Shown: piece by piece, positions 46,518-57,213 of the stretch
How the letters are laid out: the number at the start of each line of letters is the position of its first letter
Numbering within the stretch: position 1 is the stretch's first letter
Assembly (NCBI RefSeq): GCF_020131355.1
Contig: NZ_JAHLEL010000051.1
Coordinates: 372,001 to 436,000, forward strand
Direction of reading: 5' to 3'
DNA: 64,000 bases
From: Pseudonocardia sp. ICBG1293
Lineage (GTDB): Bacteria > Actinomycetota > Actinomycetes > Mycobacteriales > Pseudonocardiaceae
Notes under the pieces: model-generated
What the model was told of the DNA's origin: nothing
Seen by the model: the letters and a program-made list of their open reading frames with translations, nothing else
Database searches by the model: none
Translations under genes and position numbers: made by a program

Positions 46518-47470
46518 GCCCTGCCTCCGGCCCGGGACGTGGGATCGAGGGCGTCGCGCAGGCCGTCGCCGACGAACGCGAGCGACGCGGTCAGCAGTAC
46601 CAGCAGCACCGACGGCACGATGAAGATCCACGGCGCGGTCGCCATGGAGGACCCGCCGTCGGCGAGCATCGTGCCCAGCGAGACGTCGGGGATCTGCACG
46701 CCGAACCCGATGAACGACAGCGCGGTCTCGCTCTGCACGGTGCTCGCCACGTTCAGGGTGAAGGTCACGATGAGCAGCGAGCCGATGTTCGGGATGAGGT
46801 GGCGGAAGACGATCCCCGGGCCGGACACGCCCATGAAGCGCGCGGCCGAGACGTACTCGCGCTCGCGCAGCGTGGTCGCGACCGTCCAGACCACCCGGGC
46901 GGTCGTCATCCAGCCCAGCAGGGTCAGCGCGACGATCAGGATCCGGTAGTCGCCCGACCCCCACTGCGAGGCCAGCGCCAGGATCAGGAACGACGGCACC
47001 ACCATCAGGAAGTGGACGACGGTCAGCAGCGCGCGCTCACCGCGCCGGGCCCAGGTGCGCCCGCCGCCCAGGTAGGCCGCGCCCGCCCCCACCACCGCGG
47101 CGATCAGGGTGGTCAGCAGCGAGACGGTGACGGCGATGGTCAGCGAGCGCTGCAGACCGTGCACGGCCTGGGCGTAGACGTCGTTGCCGCCTGCGGTGGT
47201 ACCTAGCGGGTGGTCCGGCGACGGCGCCGCGGTCAGCGCCGCGAAGTCGACCTCGGTGTGGTCGTAGGGGGAGAGGTACCCGCCGACCAGGGAGAACAGC
47301 ACCAGCAGGCCGAAGACGACCAGCCCGGCCACCGCGGGCCGGTTGCGGCGGTAGCGGCGCCAGACCAGGGCGGCGCGGGCGCCCCGGCGCCGCCGGGGCG
47401 CTGCGGACCCGGGGTCGCCATCGGCGCCGTCGCCCACGGTGGGCGCGAGCTCGGGCATGTCCAGGCTCAT
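46514..47470 (-). CDS. ABC peptide permease, DppC-like
   Basis: A 318-residue membrane protein. A cytosolic N-terminus of about 40 residues precedes TM1 (AVAGLVVFGLLVLFSLVGGYL); the coupling loop REREYVSAARFMGVSGPGIVFRHLIPN has the EAA-type pattern contacted by the ATPase. It starts directly before the dppB stop (one base between) and ends overlapping the ATPase start, showing a tight operon. Confidence 0.92.
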   Translation of the reverse strand: MSLDMPELAPTVGDGADGDPGSAAPRRRRGARAALVWRRYRRNRPAVAGLVVFGLLVLFSLVGGYLSPYDHTEVDFAALTAAPSPDHPLGTTAGGNDVYAQAVHGLQRSLTIAVTVSLLTTLIAAVVGAGAAYLGGGRTWARRGERALLTVVHFLMVVPSFLILALASQWGSGDYRILIVALTLLGWMTTARVVWTVATTLREREYVSAARFMGVSGPGIVFRHLIPNIGSLLIVTFTLNVASTVQSETALSFIGFGVQIPDVSLGTMLADGGSSMATAPWIFIVPSVLLVLLTASLAFVGDGLRDALDPTSRAGGRA

Positions 47471-47471
47471 G

Positions 47472-48455
47472 TCAGCTCACCCGCACCCTCGGGTCGAGGG
47501 CGACGACGGCGACGTCGGCGAGCATCGCGCCGACCGCCGTCGTGACCGCGCCGAACGCCGCCGTGGCCACGACGCCGTGGATGTCGTTGGTCGCGATGGT
47601 GCGGATGAAGTAGTCGCCCATGCCCTGCCAGGCGAAGGTCTTCTCGGTGATCACCGCGCCGGTGAACAGCGCCGGGATCGCGAACGCGACCTGGGTGGCG
47701 ACCGGGATCATCGAGCTGCGCAGCCCGTGGCGGCGGATGGCCTGCCTGCGGGTCAGCCCCTTGGCCCGGGCGGTGCGCACGTAGTCGGAGTTGACCACGT
47801 CGAGCAGCATCGAGCGCTGCAGCAGGTGGTAGCCGGCGTAGGAGATGAGCAGCAGCGAGACCGTCGGCAGCACCAGGTGCTGGGCCCGGTCGAGGAGCAG
47901 CGGCCAGAAGCCGGTGACCCCCGGTGACTCGGACCCCGCGACGTAGAACAGCGTCCCGCCGACGCCCTGGTTGATCGCGATGGCGACGAACACGACCGCC
48001 AGCGCCGCCACCGCCGACGGGATGTTCAGGGTGAACACCGAGGTCAGCTGGGCGGTGCGGTCGCCGAGCCGGTACTGGCGCTGGGCCGAGTAGACCCCGA
48101 GGGCCACGCCGATCACGATCGAGAGCAGCAGGGAGAAGAACACCAGCTGCCCGGACACCACGACCCGGAAGGCCACCTGTGCGTTCACCGGGTCGCCGAT
48201 CGGGCTGGTGCCCCAGTCCCAGCGGGTCACGATCCCGGTGACCCAGATCCACCACCGCTCCAGGACCGGGACGTTCGAGTCCAGGTTGTACTGGCCCAGC
48301 GAGCGCGCGATCTCCGCGTCGGTGCGCGGCGGCCGCAGCTGCAGGTAGTTGACCCGGGGGTCCAGGAACGAGTTGGCCAGGAAGTAGACCAGGTTGGTCG
48401 CGACGACGATCATCGCGAGCCACCCTGCGCCCCTGCGCAGGAGGTACCGGAGCAC
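47472..48455 (-). CDS. ABC peptide permease, DppB-like
   Basis: A 327-residue protein, GTG 48455 after GAGAGAAGAG. LLRRGAGWLAMIVVATNLVYFLANSF is TM1, and LLDVVNSDYVRTARAKGLTRRQAIRRHGLRSSMIP is the EAA coupling loop. It is the first gene of the importer operon. The long stretch YLQLRPPRTDAEIARSLGQY in the first outside loop is typical of DppB/OppB relatives in actinomycetes. Confidence 0.92.
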   Translation of the reverse strand: MLRYLLRRGAGWLAMIVVATNLVYFLANSFLDPRVNYLQLRPPRTDAEIARSLGQYNLDSNVPVLERWWIWVTGIVTRWDWGTSPIGDPVNAQVAFRVVVSGQLVFFSLLLSIVIGVALGVYSAQRQYRLGDRTAQLTSVFTLNIPSAVAALAVVFVAIAINQGVGGTLFYVAGSESPGVTGFWPLLLDRAQHLVLPTVSLLLISYAGYHLLQRSMLLDVVNSDYVRTARAKGLTRRQAIRRHGLRSSMIPVATQVAFAIPALFTGAVITEKTFAWQGMGDYFIRTIATNDIHGVVATAAFGAVTTAVGAMLADVAVVALDPRVRVS

Positions 48456-48686
48456 GCTGCTCTTCTCTCGTCGACCGCGGCGCGGGGTGGTGACCGTCGG
48501 ACGCGGGTGGTGGGCCGGCCGCAGGTGAGCGACCGTCACTGTTTCGGGTGACAACGAGGTTGGCACGCGGGTACCAGAAATCGGTAGACCGGGTTCACAG
48601 CGTTTACCCATTCGTGACGATGACAGCCGGTCGGTGTCGCGGCGTGGTCCGCGGGAGGGGGGAGCCCTGCTGGCAGGCTGGACGCC
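48456..48686. promoter_or_regulatory. Divergent promoter region, importer operon and DUF456 gene
   Basis: No gene seen in 231 bases. The middle (48535-48620) is less GC-rich than its surroundings, as promoters often are. GTCAC-N8-GTGAC occurs at 48535-48552 (inverted) and TTGTCA on the minus strand is a -35 candidate for the importer. Nothing more definite can be assigned. Confidence 0.35.
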
Positions 48687-49166
48687 ATGACCGCCCTCGC
48701 CGTCGTCGCAGGCCTGATGATGCTCGTCGGACTGGCCGGGATCGTCCTGCCGGTGCTGCCGGGTCCGCTGCTGATCGTCGGCGGGGTGGCGGTCTGGGCC
48801 GTCCCGCGCGGGGACGCGGTCGGCTGGTGGGTGCTGGGCATCGCCGTGCTCGTCACCGTCGCCGGTCAGGTCGCGAAGTACCTGCTCCCCGGGCGACGGC
48901 TCGCGGCCTCCGGGGTGCCGACGCGCACCCTGCTCGCCGGGCTCGCGCTCGGCGTCGTCGGGTTCTTCGTGGTGCCGGTCGTCGGGCTGTTCCTGGGCTT
49001 CGTGCTCGGTGTGTGGCTGGCCGAGCTGGCGCGCCTGCCCGACGCCGCGACCGCCTGGCGGTCGGCGCGCGAGGCACTCGTCGCCGTCGGCTGGAGCATC
49101 CTGATCGAGCTGGCCGCGGGGCTGGTCACGGTCGCGGTGTGGATCGGCGGTCTCGTCGTCGGCTGA
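48687..49166 (+). CDS. DUF456 membrane protein
   Basis: A 159-residue protein with four to five membrane segments: MTALAVVAGLMMLVGLAGIVLPVLPGPLLIVGG, a second pair with GVVGFFVVPVVGLFLGFVLGVWLAEL and a C-terminal Val-rich helix. The glycine-zipper-like FFVVPVVGLFLG run is diagnostic of DUF456. Function unknown. An IS481 element lies just downstream. Confidence 0.85.
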   Translation: MTALAVVAGLMMLVGLAGIVLPVLPGPLLIVGGVAVWAVPRGDAVGWWVLGIAVLVTVAGQVAKYLLPGRRLAASGVPTRTLLAGLALGVVGFFVVPVVGLFLGFVLGVWLAELARLPDAATAWRSAREALVAVGWSILIELAAGLVTVAVWIGGLVVG

Positions 49167-49247
49167 GCCCCGGCCGCGCCCCCGACCGGAGGTCACGGGG
49201 CCGCGCACCCCGCCGGTGCCGGATCCGTGGCCGCACCGGGCCGCGCC

Positions 49248-51164
<1,917 letters not shown>

Positions 51165-51171
<7 letters not shown>

Positions 51172-51695
51172 ACCAGGCGCAGGTCCAGCGTCCCGGCGTG
51201 GCGGACCTCGCGCAGCGTCGAGGACCCGGTGTCCAGGGTGCGCACCGCGCCGTCGGGCGCCCAGCCCGCGCGGTCGTAGAACCGGCGTGACGCCGTGTCG
51301 GCCTCGGCCACCCAGGCCCGTCCGGTGTCCGAACCGGACTCGCGCAGCGCGGCCGCGGCGGCGGCGAGCAGGCGTCCGCCGTGCCCGCGCCTGCCCCAGC
51401 GCGGCTCCACGAGCAGCGTGCTGACCTCGGCGATCGCCATGCCGTCGGCGCCGGCGTAGCGGGCGGCGGCGGCGAACCCGACGATCTCGTCGCCCTCGAC
51501 CGCGACGAACAGGTGGAACCCGTCCCCGGCGTGCACGGCGTCGCCCCAGTGCGAGCGCGCGGCGTCCGAGGTCAGCCCCGCGAACGCCTCCTCGGGCAGC
51601 AGCCCGGCGTAGGCGGTGCGCCAGGTGCGGTCCTGGATCGCCATGATCGCGCCGACGTCGTCGTCGGTGGCGGGGCGGACGGTCGCGGTGGCCAT
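51165..51695 (-). CDS. GNAT-family N-acetyltransferase
   Basis: A 176-residue protein with the GNAT core: IMAIQDRTWRTAYAGLLPEEAF, EIVGFAAAARY, VSTLLVEPRWGRRGHGGRLLAAA (acetyl-CoA pyrophosphate loop) and WVAEADTASRRFYDRAGWAPDG. It transfers an acetyl group to an unknown amine. It converges with dapB and diverges from the YcaQ-like gene. Confidence 0.88.
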
Positions 51696-51793
51696 GGGTC
51701 ATGCCTACCGTGCGCCCCGGCCGGTCGCGTCACCGCCCGGTGCGGACGGCGCGGCGCGGTGTCCTGTCGGTGCCTCGTGGCAGCATCCCGCCC

Positions 51794-53041
51794 GTGCGCA
51801 CGATCTCCGCCGACGTCGCCCGTCGGACCTTCCTCGCGGCCCAGGGCTTCACCGACCCACGCCCGTCCGGGCCGGTCACCCGCCGTCACCTCGGTAGGGT
51901 GCTGGACCGGGTGAAGCTGCTCCAGCTCGACTCGGTCAACATCGCGGTGCGCGCGCACTACATGCCGCTGTTCAGCAGGCTCGGTGACTACCCCACCGCC
52001 CTCCTCGACGACGCGGCCTGGTCGCCGAGCGCACGGCGACCGCGGCTGCTGGCGGAGACCTGGGCACACGAGGCGAGCCTGGTCCCGGTCCAGGACATGC
52101 CGCTGCTCTCGCACGAGGCGCTGCCGCGGCGCTGGTGGAAGCACTACGGCCCGCTGCTGGAGAAGCACCCGGCCCTGGCTGGGGACATCCTCGACGTGGT
52201 GGCGGAGTCCGGGCCGCTGGGCGCCGGCGCGATCGAGAAGGCGCTCGCCCCGCACGGGCGGGCCGGTGAGGTGCGCCCGCGCCCGCCGGGTGCCACCTGG
52301 TGGGAGCGGTCGGAGGTCAAGCGGGTCTGTGAGTACCTGTTCGCCGTCGGCGAGCTGGCGGTCGGCACGCGGGTGCACTTCGAGCGCCGCTACGACCTGC
52401 CCGCGCGGGTGCTGCCGCCGGAGATCCTCGCGTTGCCCGCCCCCGACCCGGCCGACGCGGCGCGCGAGCTCGTCGCGCGGTCCGCGTCCGCGCTCGGGGT
52501 CGGCACCGAGACCGACCTGCGCGACTACTACCGGCTGGGCCCGGAGCGCACCCGTACGGCGATCGCCGAGCTCGTCGACGCGGGGGCGCTGGAGCCGGTC
52601 GCGGTGCGCGGCTGGGACCGTCCGGCCTACCGGGACCCCGCGGCCCGGGTCCCGCGCACGGTGGCCGGGCGGGCGCTGCTGTGCCCGTTCGACCCGCTGG
52701 TGTGGGAACGCGACCGGACCGAGCGGATCTTCGGGTTCCGCTACCGGATCGAGATCTACGTGCCCGAGCCGAAACGCGAGTACGGCTACTACGTCTTCCC
52801 GTTCCTGCTCGACGGGGAGCTCGTCGGCCGGGTCGATCTGAAGGCCGACCGGGCGGCCGGGGTGCTGCGGGTGCCCGGGGCGTTCGCCGAGCCCGGTGTC
52901 GCCGCCGCGCGTGGGCGGATCGCGGCCGAGCTGGCCGCGGAGCTCGCGACGATGGCGGGCTGGCTGGGTCTCGACGGTGTCGCGGTGGGGGAGCGCGGGG
53001 ACCTCGCCACCGAGCTCCGGGCCGAGGTCGCCGCCGCCTGA
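51794..53041 (+). CDS. YcaQ-like winged-helix DNA glycosylase family protein
   Basis: A 415-residue protein from GTG 51794. It has the tandem winged-helix layout of PF06224 proteins: RVKLLQLDSVNIAVRAHYMPLFSRLGDY, WAHEASLVPVQDMPL, GGTRTAIAELV-like region and CPFDPLVWERDRTERIFGFRYRIEIYVPEPKREYGYYVFPFLLDGELVGR. The family includes E. coli YcaQ, which unhooks interstrand cross-links, and AlkX/AlkZ relatives. Whether this protein is a glycosylase is inference; the QxD-like pair of AlkZ is not confirmed (here QLDS occurs). Confidence 0.82.
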   Translation: MRTISADVARRTFLAAQGFTDPRPSGPVTRRHLGRVLDRVKLLQLDSVNIAVRAHYMPLFSRLGDYPTALLDDAAWSPSARRPRLLAETWAHEASLVPVQDMPLLSHEALPRRWWKHYGPLLEKHPALAGDILDVVAESGPLGAGAIEKALAPHGRAGEVRPRPPGATWWERSEVKRVCEYLFAVGELAVGTRVHFERRYDLPARVLPPEILALPAPDPADAARELVARSASALGVGTETDLRDYYRLGPERTRTAIAELVDAGALEPVAVRGWDRPAYRDPAARVPRTVAGRALLCPFDPLVWERDRTERIFGFRYRIEIYVPEPKREYGYYVFPFLLDGELVGRVDLKADRAAGVLRVPGAFAEPGVAAARGRIAAELAAELATMAGWLGLDGVAVGERGDLATELRAEVAAA

Positions 53042-53045
53042 GTGC

Positions 53046-53489
53046 TCAGGCGGGGTTGAGCCGGAAGACCGCGATGGTGTCCAGGTGCGTCGCGACCTGC
53101 TCCGCCGAGGCGTCGGCCGGCACCGGGAAGGCCGCCAGGGCCCACGGCACGTCCAGCGCCCGCAGGTAGCCGACCACGACCGCGGCGGCCTCGGCGCGGC
53201 CGGGCTCGACGGCGCGGCGCGGCGCGTCACCCCCGGCGGAGCGGACCGTGCAGGCGGGGGCCGCCCGCAGGTTGCGCACCCAGTCCCGTCCGCCGGTGGG
53301 GGAGACCAGGTACTCGGCGCCCCCGTGCCCGACCACGCCGATCGGCGTGTCACGCGGCTCCCCGCTGCGTCGTCCGCGGGTACGCAGCACGCGCAGGGCG
53401 TAGCCGCCGTCCGGGACGGGCGTGGCGGGCATCTGCAGCACCCGGGCGGTCATCGAGGCGTTGGTCGCGGCGATCTCGGCATGGTCCAC
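53046..53489 (-). CDS. Ddn-like F420-dependent nitroreductase-family protein
   Basis: A 147-residue split-barrel protein with LRTRGRRSGEPRDTPIGVV, GAEYLVSPTGGRDWVRNLRAAPA, the F420-binding pattern of the deazaflavin-dependent nitroreductase family (Ddn in M. tuberculosis). GTG 53489 is supported by TACGCT exactly 7 bases upstream and an inverted repeat at the -35 position. Substrate unknown; it ends five bases from the convergent YcaQ-like gene. Confidence 0.85.
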   Translation of the reverse strand: MDHAEIAATNASMTARVLQMPATPVPDGGYALRVLRTRGRRSGEPRDTPIGVVGHGGAEYLVSPTGGRDWVRNLRAAPACTVRSAGGDAPRRAVEPGRAEAAAVVVGYLRALDVPWALAAFPVPADASAEQVATHLDTIAVFRLNPA

Positions 53490-53496
53490 GCCGGCG

Positions 53497-53534
53497 AGCG
53501 TACGCCGATACCGCGCCTGTCGAACATCTCGACA
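53497..53534 (-). promoter_or_regulatory. Promoter and dyad of the Ddn-like gene
   Basis: Minus-strand -10 TACGCT lies at 53497-53502. At 53518-53534 is TGTCGAACATCTCGACA, a TGTCGA-N5-TCGACA dyad over the -35 position. One half resembles the actinobacterial LexA half-site TCGAAC but the other does not. Confidence 0.5.
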
Positions 53535-53555
53535 AGCGAGGTACCGACGACGGTC

Positions 53556-54758
53556 TCAGACCGCGGCGGCGGAGGCCCGGGTCACGAGGACGTCGCCGCT
53601 GCCGGTGCGCCCGGACAGCCGCACCGCCGGCGCCGTCGGCGGGGTGTCGTGGCGGACGTCGAGCTCGGAGCGGGCGCGGCCGGTCCCGGTCGACAGGTCC
53701 AGCTCGGCGGCGACACCGGAGTGCACCCCGACCCGCACCGAGCCCGACCCGGTGCCGAGCCGGACGTCACCGGACACCGCGTCGGCGACGACGACGTCCC
53801 CCGACCCCGAACGGACCTCCAGATCCGCGGTCAGCTCACCGACGTGCACGTCACCGCTGCCCGTCCGGATGCGGGACGCACCGCCGAGGGACCCGGCCTC
53901 GACGCGGCCGGACCCGGCCCGCAGGTGCGCCCGGCCCGAGCACGAGCCCAGGTCGATCGAGCCCGACCCGGTGGTGACGTCGGCGTCGCCGTGCACCCGG
54001 GCCACCCGGGCCGCACCGGACCCGGTCCGCACCGCCGCCCAGGACGCCCGGCCGGTCAGCTCGACCGAGGCCGCGCCGGTGCGCACCGCGGGCCGCGACC
54101 CGGCGGGGGCGGAGACGGTCACCAGCAGCGGCACCGCTCCGAGAGTCGGGTCGTCCGGCCCGCGCACCACCAGTCGCCGTGCCGACGCCGACCACTCGAC
54201 GGTCACCGCGTCGACGGCGTCGGCCGACGGGTCGCCGGTGGCCTCCCACGGGGCGCCCACGATCGGGTCGAACCCGCGCCCGGACCAGCCGGCCCCGGCC
54301 CGGGGCGCTCCGGCGCCGCCGGTCATGGAGCTGCCGATCCAGTCCAGCAGTCCGCCGAGGCCGCCGGACCACGGCGCGGCGGCGCGGTCGGCGGTGATCT
54401 CCAGGTGCACCTCGTCGGCACCCTCGACCAGGTCGATCCGGACCCGGCCGGCGCCGGTCGTCACCTCGATCTCGGCGGCGCCGGAGCAGTCGAACCGCTC
54501 GCTGCGGGCCGGCGTACCGGGTGCGGCCGCGCCGGTGCCACCGGTGCCGTCGTCGCTCGCGGCTGCGGGGTCGGGCGCGGCTGCGGGATCGGGCGCCGTG
54601 GCGGCGCCGGCGCCGCTGTCGGTGCCGCCGGGTCGTGCCCGGCCGGTGTCGGCGCCGCTGCCGTCCCCGGTGCCGGTGCGGCCTGCCGGGTCGGAACCCC
54701 CGGCTGCGCCGTGCTCGTCGCCGGTGCCGTCGTCCGGGCCGGTCCGCTCGTCGCTCAT
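53556..54758 (-). CDS. DUF4097-type beta-helix protein
   Basis: A 400-residue protein. The first 90 residues are a Gly/Asp/Ala-rich disordered tail; then comes a repeated beta pattern (RTGSGAARVARVHGDADVTTGSGSIDLGS ... RTGSGDVHVGELTADLEVRSGSGDVVV) in which TGSG or SGSG recurs every 15-20 residues. This is the right-handed parallel beta layout of DUF4097/adhesin-like proteins. No signal peptide is present. ATG 54758 overlaps the upstream RHH-gene stop (ATGA). Function unknown. Confidence 0.82.
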   Translation of the reverse strand: MSDERTGPDDGTGDEHGAAGGSDPAGRTGTGDGSGADTGRARPGGTDSGAGAATAPDPAAAPDPAAASDDGTGGTGAAAPGTPARSERFDCSGAAEIEVTTGAGRVRIDLVEGADEVHLEITADRAAAPWSGGLGGLLDWIGSSMTGGAGAPRAGAGWSGRGFDPIVGAPWEATGDPSADAVDAVTVEWSASARRLVVRGPDDPTLGAVPLLVTVSAPAGSRPAVRTGAASVELTGRASWAAVRTGSGAARVARVHGDADVTTGSGSIDLGSCSGRAHLRAGSGRVEAGSLGGASRIRTGSGDVHVGELTADLEVRSGSGDVVVADAVSGDVRLGTGSGSVRVGVHSGVAAELDLSTGTGRARSELDVRHDTPPTAPAVRLSGRTGSGDVLVTRASAAAV

Positions 54759-55318
54759 CCCTGCACCCATCCCCGGAGGCTGCGCCCGTCGCGGGGCGGG
54801 CGGCCGGTGCGTCCCTCGGCGCCGGCCAGCGCTCCCTGCACCGCCTGGGACACCCAGGTGTTCAGCGAGACGCCCTGGCTCTGGGCGGCGCGCTCGGCCT
54901 GGGCCTTGATCTGCTCGACGATGCGCAGGGTGACCCGGCTGATGTCACCGGCGTCACCGGAGAACGGCGAGCCGCCGGGAGCCGGGCCGCCACCGGCGAA
55001 CGGGAAGCCCGCGAACGGGGACGACCCCTCCTGTGCCGGAGCCGGGTCCGGGGTGGGGGTGTGCCCGGGCTCCGGGTCGCCCCCGGACACCGACACGCGC
55101 ACCTCCCGGCCGTGCAGACGGACCTCGACCGAGCGGTCGCCGAGCGCGGCGGTCGCCTCCGAGGTCAGGTCGGACAGGGCGTTCATGATCGCGAGCCGGG
55201 CGGCGGGCTCGATCGCGGAGCCGAGCAGGGCCGCCGTGCGACGGGTCTGCTCGTCGCCCGCGGCCGCCGCGGCGGCGAGGTCGTCGCGCAGCTGCGCGAC
55301 GTACGGCGTGAGGTCCAT
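54755..55318 (-). CDS. Ribbon-helix-helix (HicB-like) protein
   Basis: A 187-residue protein. An N-terminal helical domain (YVAQLRDDLAAAAAAGDEQTRRTAALLGSAIEPA) and LTSEATAALGDRSVEVRLHGREVRVSV are followed by a Pro/Gly linker and a C-terminal RVTLRIVEQIKAQAERAAQSQGVSLNTWVSQAVQGAL, a MetJ/Arc-type ribbon-helix-helix DNA-binding motif. It is translationally coupled to the DUF4097 gene; the same pairing is common in actinomycetes. It probably represses its own operon through the dyad just upstream. Confidence 0.82.
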   Translation of the reverse strand: MDLTPYVAQLRDDLAAAAAAGDEQTRRTAALLGSAIEPAARLAIMNALSDLTSEATAALGDRSVEVRLHGREVRVSVSGGDPEPGHTPTPDPAPAQEGSSPFAGFPFAGGGPAPGGSPFSGDAGDISRVTLRIVEQIKAQAERAAQSQGVSLNTWVSQAVQGALAGAEGRTGRPPRDGRSLRGWVQG

Positions 55319-55324
55319 GACACC

Positions 55325-55352
55325 ACTATGGCGTCACTTCTGATATCACGCC
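55325..55352 (-). promoter_or_regulatory. Promoter with dyad operator for RHH-DUF4097 operon
   Basis: CATAGT (minus strand, complement of 55325-55330) lies six bases before the ATG. An imperfect 23-base palindrome, outer GGCGT/ACGCC with central TGATATCA, spans 55330-55352 and overlaps the promoter. Confidence 0.45.
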
Positions 55353-55457
55353 ACCCGTTCGTGGCGTCGATGGCGACGTCGCAGCGCACCAGGGGTGCCG
55401 CGGCCGCCACCGTGGGTGCGGGCGCGGGGCCCGGCGAGTGCCGGGGACGCCGGTCGT

Positions 55458-55463
55458 TACCCT
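55458..55463 (+). promoter_or_regulatory. -10 box of leaderless thyX
   Basis: TACCCT, 6 bases before ATG 55470; no ribosome site. Confidence 0.55.
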
Positions 55464-55469
55464 CGCGGC

Positions 55470-56234
55470 ATGCCGGAGACCGCGCCGAAGACCGTCCCGC
55501 TGACCGTGCAGCTCGTCGCGAAGACCGAGTTCACCCCGCCCGCGGACGTCCCGTGGTCCACCGACGCCGACGGCGGTCAGGCCCTCGCCGAGTTCGCCGG
55601 CCGCGCCTGCTACCAGTCGTGGACCAAGCCGAACCCGCGGACCGCGACCAACGCCGGCTACATCGCCCACATCCTCGAGGTCGGGCACCTCTCGGTCCTG
55701 GAGCACGGCTCGGTCAGCTTCTACCTGACCGGCATCTCGCGGTCGCTGACCCACGAGCTCATCCGGCACCGGCACTTCTCCTACTCCCAGCTCTCGCAGC
55801 GCTACGTCCCCGAGCGCGACGCCGCGATGGTCGAGCCCGACGTCATCGCCCGGGACCCGGAGCTGCACGAGCTGTTCCTGAAGGCCTCGGCGGATGCGCT
55901 CGCCTCCTACGAGAAGCTCCTCGAAGGGCTGGAGGCGCGCTTCGCCGACGTGCCGAACGGGACGCTGCGTCGCAAGCAGGCCCGTCAGGCCGCGCGGTCG
56001 GTGCTGCCGAACGTCACCGAGACCAAGATCGTCGTCACCGGGAACTACCGCGCGTGGCGGCACTTCATCGCGATGCGCGCCTCCGAGGCGGCCGACGTCG
56101 AGATCCGCAACCTCGCCGTCGAGTGCCTGCGCCAGCTGCAGGTCGAGGTCCCGAACGTGTTCGCGGACTTCCAGATCCAGACCCTGGCCGACGGCACCGA
56201 GATCGCCTCCAGCCCGCTGGTGGCCGAGGGCTGA
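55470..56234 (+). CDS. thyX: Flavin-dependent thymidylate synthase
   Basis: A 254-residue protein with the ThyX motif [17 protein letters not shown] (RHRxxSxxxxxR, about residues 99-111), [12 protein letters not shown]-like [17 protein letters not shown] and a C-terminal [22 protein letters not shown], the dUMP-binding region. It methylates dUMP using methylene-tetrahydrofolate, FAD and NADPH. Position just upstream of dapA-rnj matches mycobacteria. Confidence 0.97.
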   Translation: MPETAPKTVPLTVQLVAKTEFTPPADVPWSTDADGGQALAEFAGRACYQSWTKPNPRTATNAGYIAHILEVGHLSVLEHGSVSFYLTGISRSLTHELIRHRHFSYSQLSQRYVPERDAAMVEPDVIARDPELHELFLKASADALASYEKLLEGLEARFADVPNGTLRRKQARQAARSVLPNVTETKIVVTGNYRAWRHFIAMRASEAADVEIRNLAVECLRQLQVEVPNVFADFQIQTLADGTEIASSPLVAEG

Positions 56235-56280
56235 GCGGCTCCGGTCCGGCGGTCGCCGCCGCCGGGCGGGCGCCCGGGGC

Positions 56281-57024
56281 TCAGGCGAGGACCGCGTGCA
56301 CCCGTCGTCGCAGGTCCGGCAGGTCCCGGACGACGAACCCGCGTCCCTCCTTCTCCAACAGACCCTCCGCCACCAGCTGCGACAGCTCCCGGCTGGTCGT
56401 GACCCGGGTGAGGCCCACCAGCAGGCCCAGCTCGTCGACGGCCGGACGGATCGACAGCCGTGCCACCTCGTCGAGGGCGACCTCGCCGTAGGCCTCCACG
56501 AGGTGGCCGAGGAGCAGGATGATCCGCTCGCGGGCGGGCAGTCCCTCGATGAGCACGTGCAGCTGCATGACCCGCTGCTTGTAGGCGATCCGGCGGGTGA
56601 TCTCGAGCAGTAGCTCCGGCTCCTCGCGGGCGGCGTGCAGCAGCGCGTCGCGGGTCACCGAGACGATCTCCGACGGCCGGGTGCAGACCGAGGCGAGGTG
56701 CCGCGGCCGTCCGTCGACGCAGGCGGCCTCACCGAGGCTGGCGCCGGACTCGGCGTAGGCCAGGGAGCGCTCGGAGCCGTCGGGGCGGTGCAGGTAGATG
56801 CGGACCCGCCCGGAGACCACGAGATGGAACCGTGACGACAGCTCGCCCTGGGTGTAGATGTGCTCGCCGCGGGCGTAGTGGCGGGGACTGCCCAGCCGCG
56901 CGATCCGGGAGGTGACCGAGGTCCAGGGCGCGGTGAGGAACGGGGAGACCGGGTGGTCACCGGGCTCGGGGGCGGGCAGCGCGCGGACGGGGCCGTCCGG
57001 TCGCCGCGCCGCGCCGCTGCTCAT
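56281..57024 (-). CDS. Crp/Fnr-family transcriptional regulator
   Basis: A 247-residue protein, ATG 57024 with GGGAGG. The cyclic-nucleotide-binding domain (YARGEHIYTQGELSSRFHLVVSGRVRIYLHRPDGSERSLAYAESGASLGEAACVDG) lacks a clear cAMP-contact Arg-Ser pair; no Fe-S cysteine set is seen, there being one cysteine in the sensor part besides another nearby. A dimer helix and a winged helix with VGLTRVTTSRELSQLVAEGLLEKEG follow. Ligand unknown. The MHS transporter gene is upstream on the same strand, after two hairpins. Confidence 0.87.
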   Translation of the reverse strand: MSSGAARRPDGPVRALPAPEPGDHPVSPFLTAPWTSVTSRIARLGSPRHYARGEHIYTQGELSSRFHLVVSGRVRIYLHRPDGSERSLAYAESGASLGEAACVDGRPRHLASVCTRPSEIVSVTRDALLHAAREEPELLLEITRRIAYKQRVMQLHVLIEGLPARERIILLLGHLVEAYGEVALDEVARLSIRPAVDELGLLVGLTRVTTSRELSQLVAEGLLEKEGRGFVVRDLPDLRRRVHAVLA

Positions 57025-57096
57025 GGCCCCGCCTCCCGGCCGTCACCGATGGTCCGTCCGGACGGTAGCGGGCCGGTGCGCGTGCGGGTAGGCGGA

Positions 57097-57130
57097 ACGG
57101 CCCGGACGCCGAGGGGGGCGTCCGGGCCGT
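57097..57130 (-). terminator. Second hairpin after MHS transporter gene
   Basis: 14-base perfect arms 57097-57110 and 57117-57130 around GAGGGG, between the transporter stop and the Crp-like gene. Confidence 0.6.
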
Positions 57131-57175
57131 GCCGGTCCCGGGGGTGTGCCGGCCGGCGGCTGCCGGCACCGGGTG

Positions 57176-57205
57176 CGGGGCGGCCCGCCCGGGCGGGCCG
57201 CCCCG
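57176..57205 (-). terminator. First hairpin after MHS transporter gene
   Basis: 14-base perfect arms 57176-57189 and 57192-57205 with a two-base centre, starting nine bases after the stop codon at 57214. The pair of hairpins forms a tandem terminator. Confidence 0.65.
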
Positions 57206-57213
57206 GCGGCCGG

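Noticed and set aside
53518-53534. LexA SOS box upstream of the Ddn-like gene
   Set aside because: Only one half-site (TCGAAC) fits; the second half should be GTTCGA and is not.
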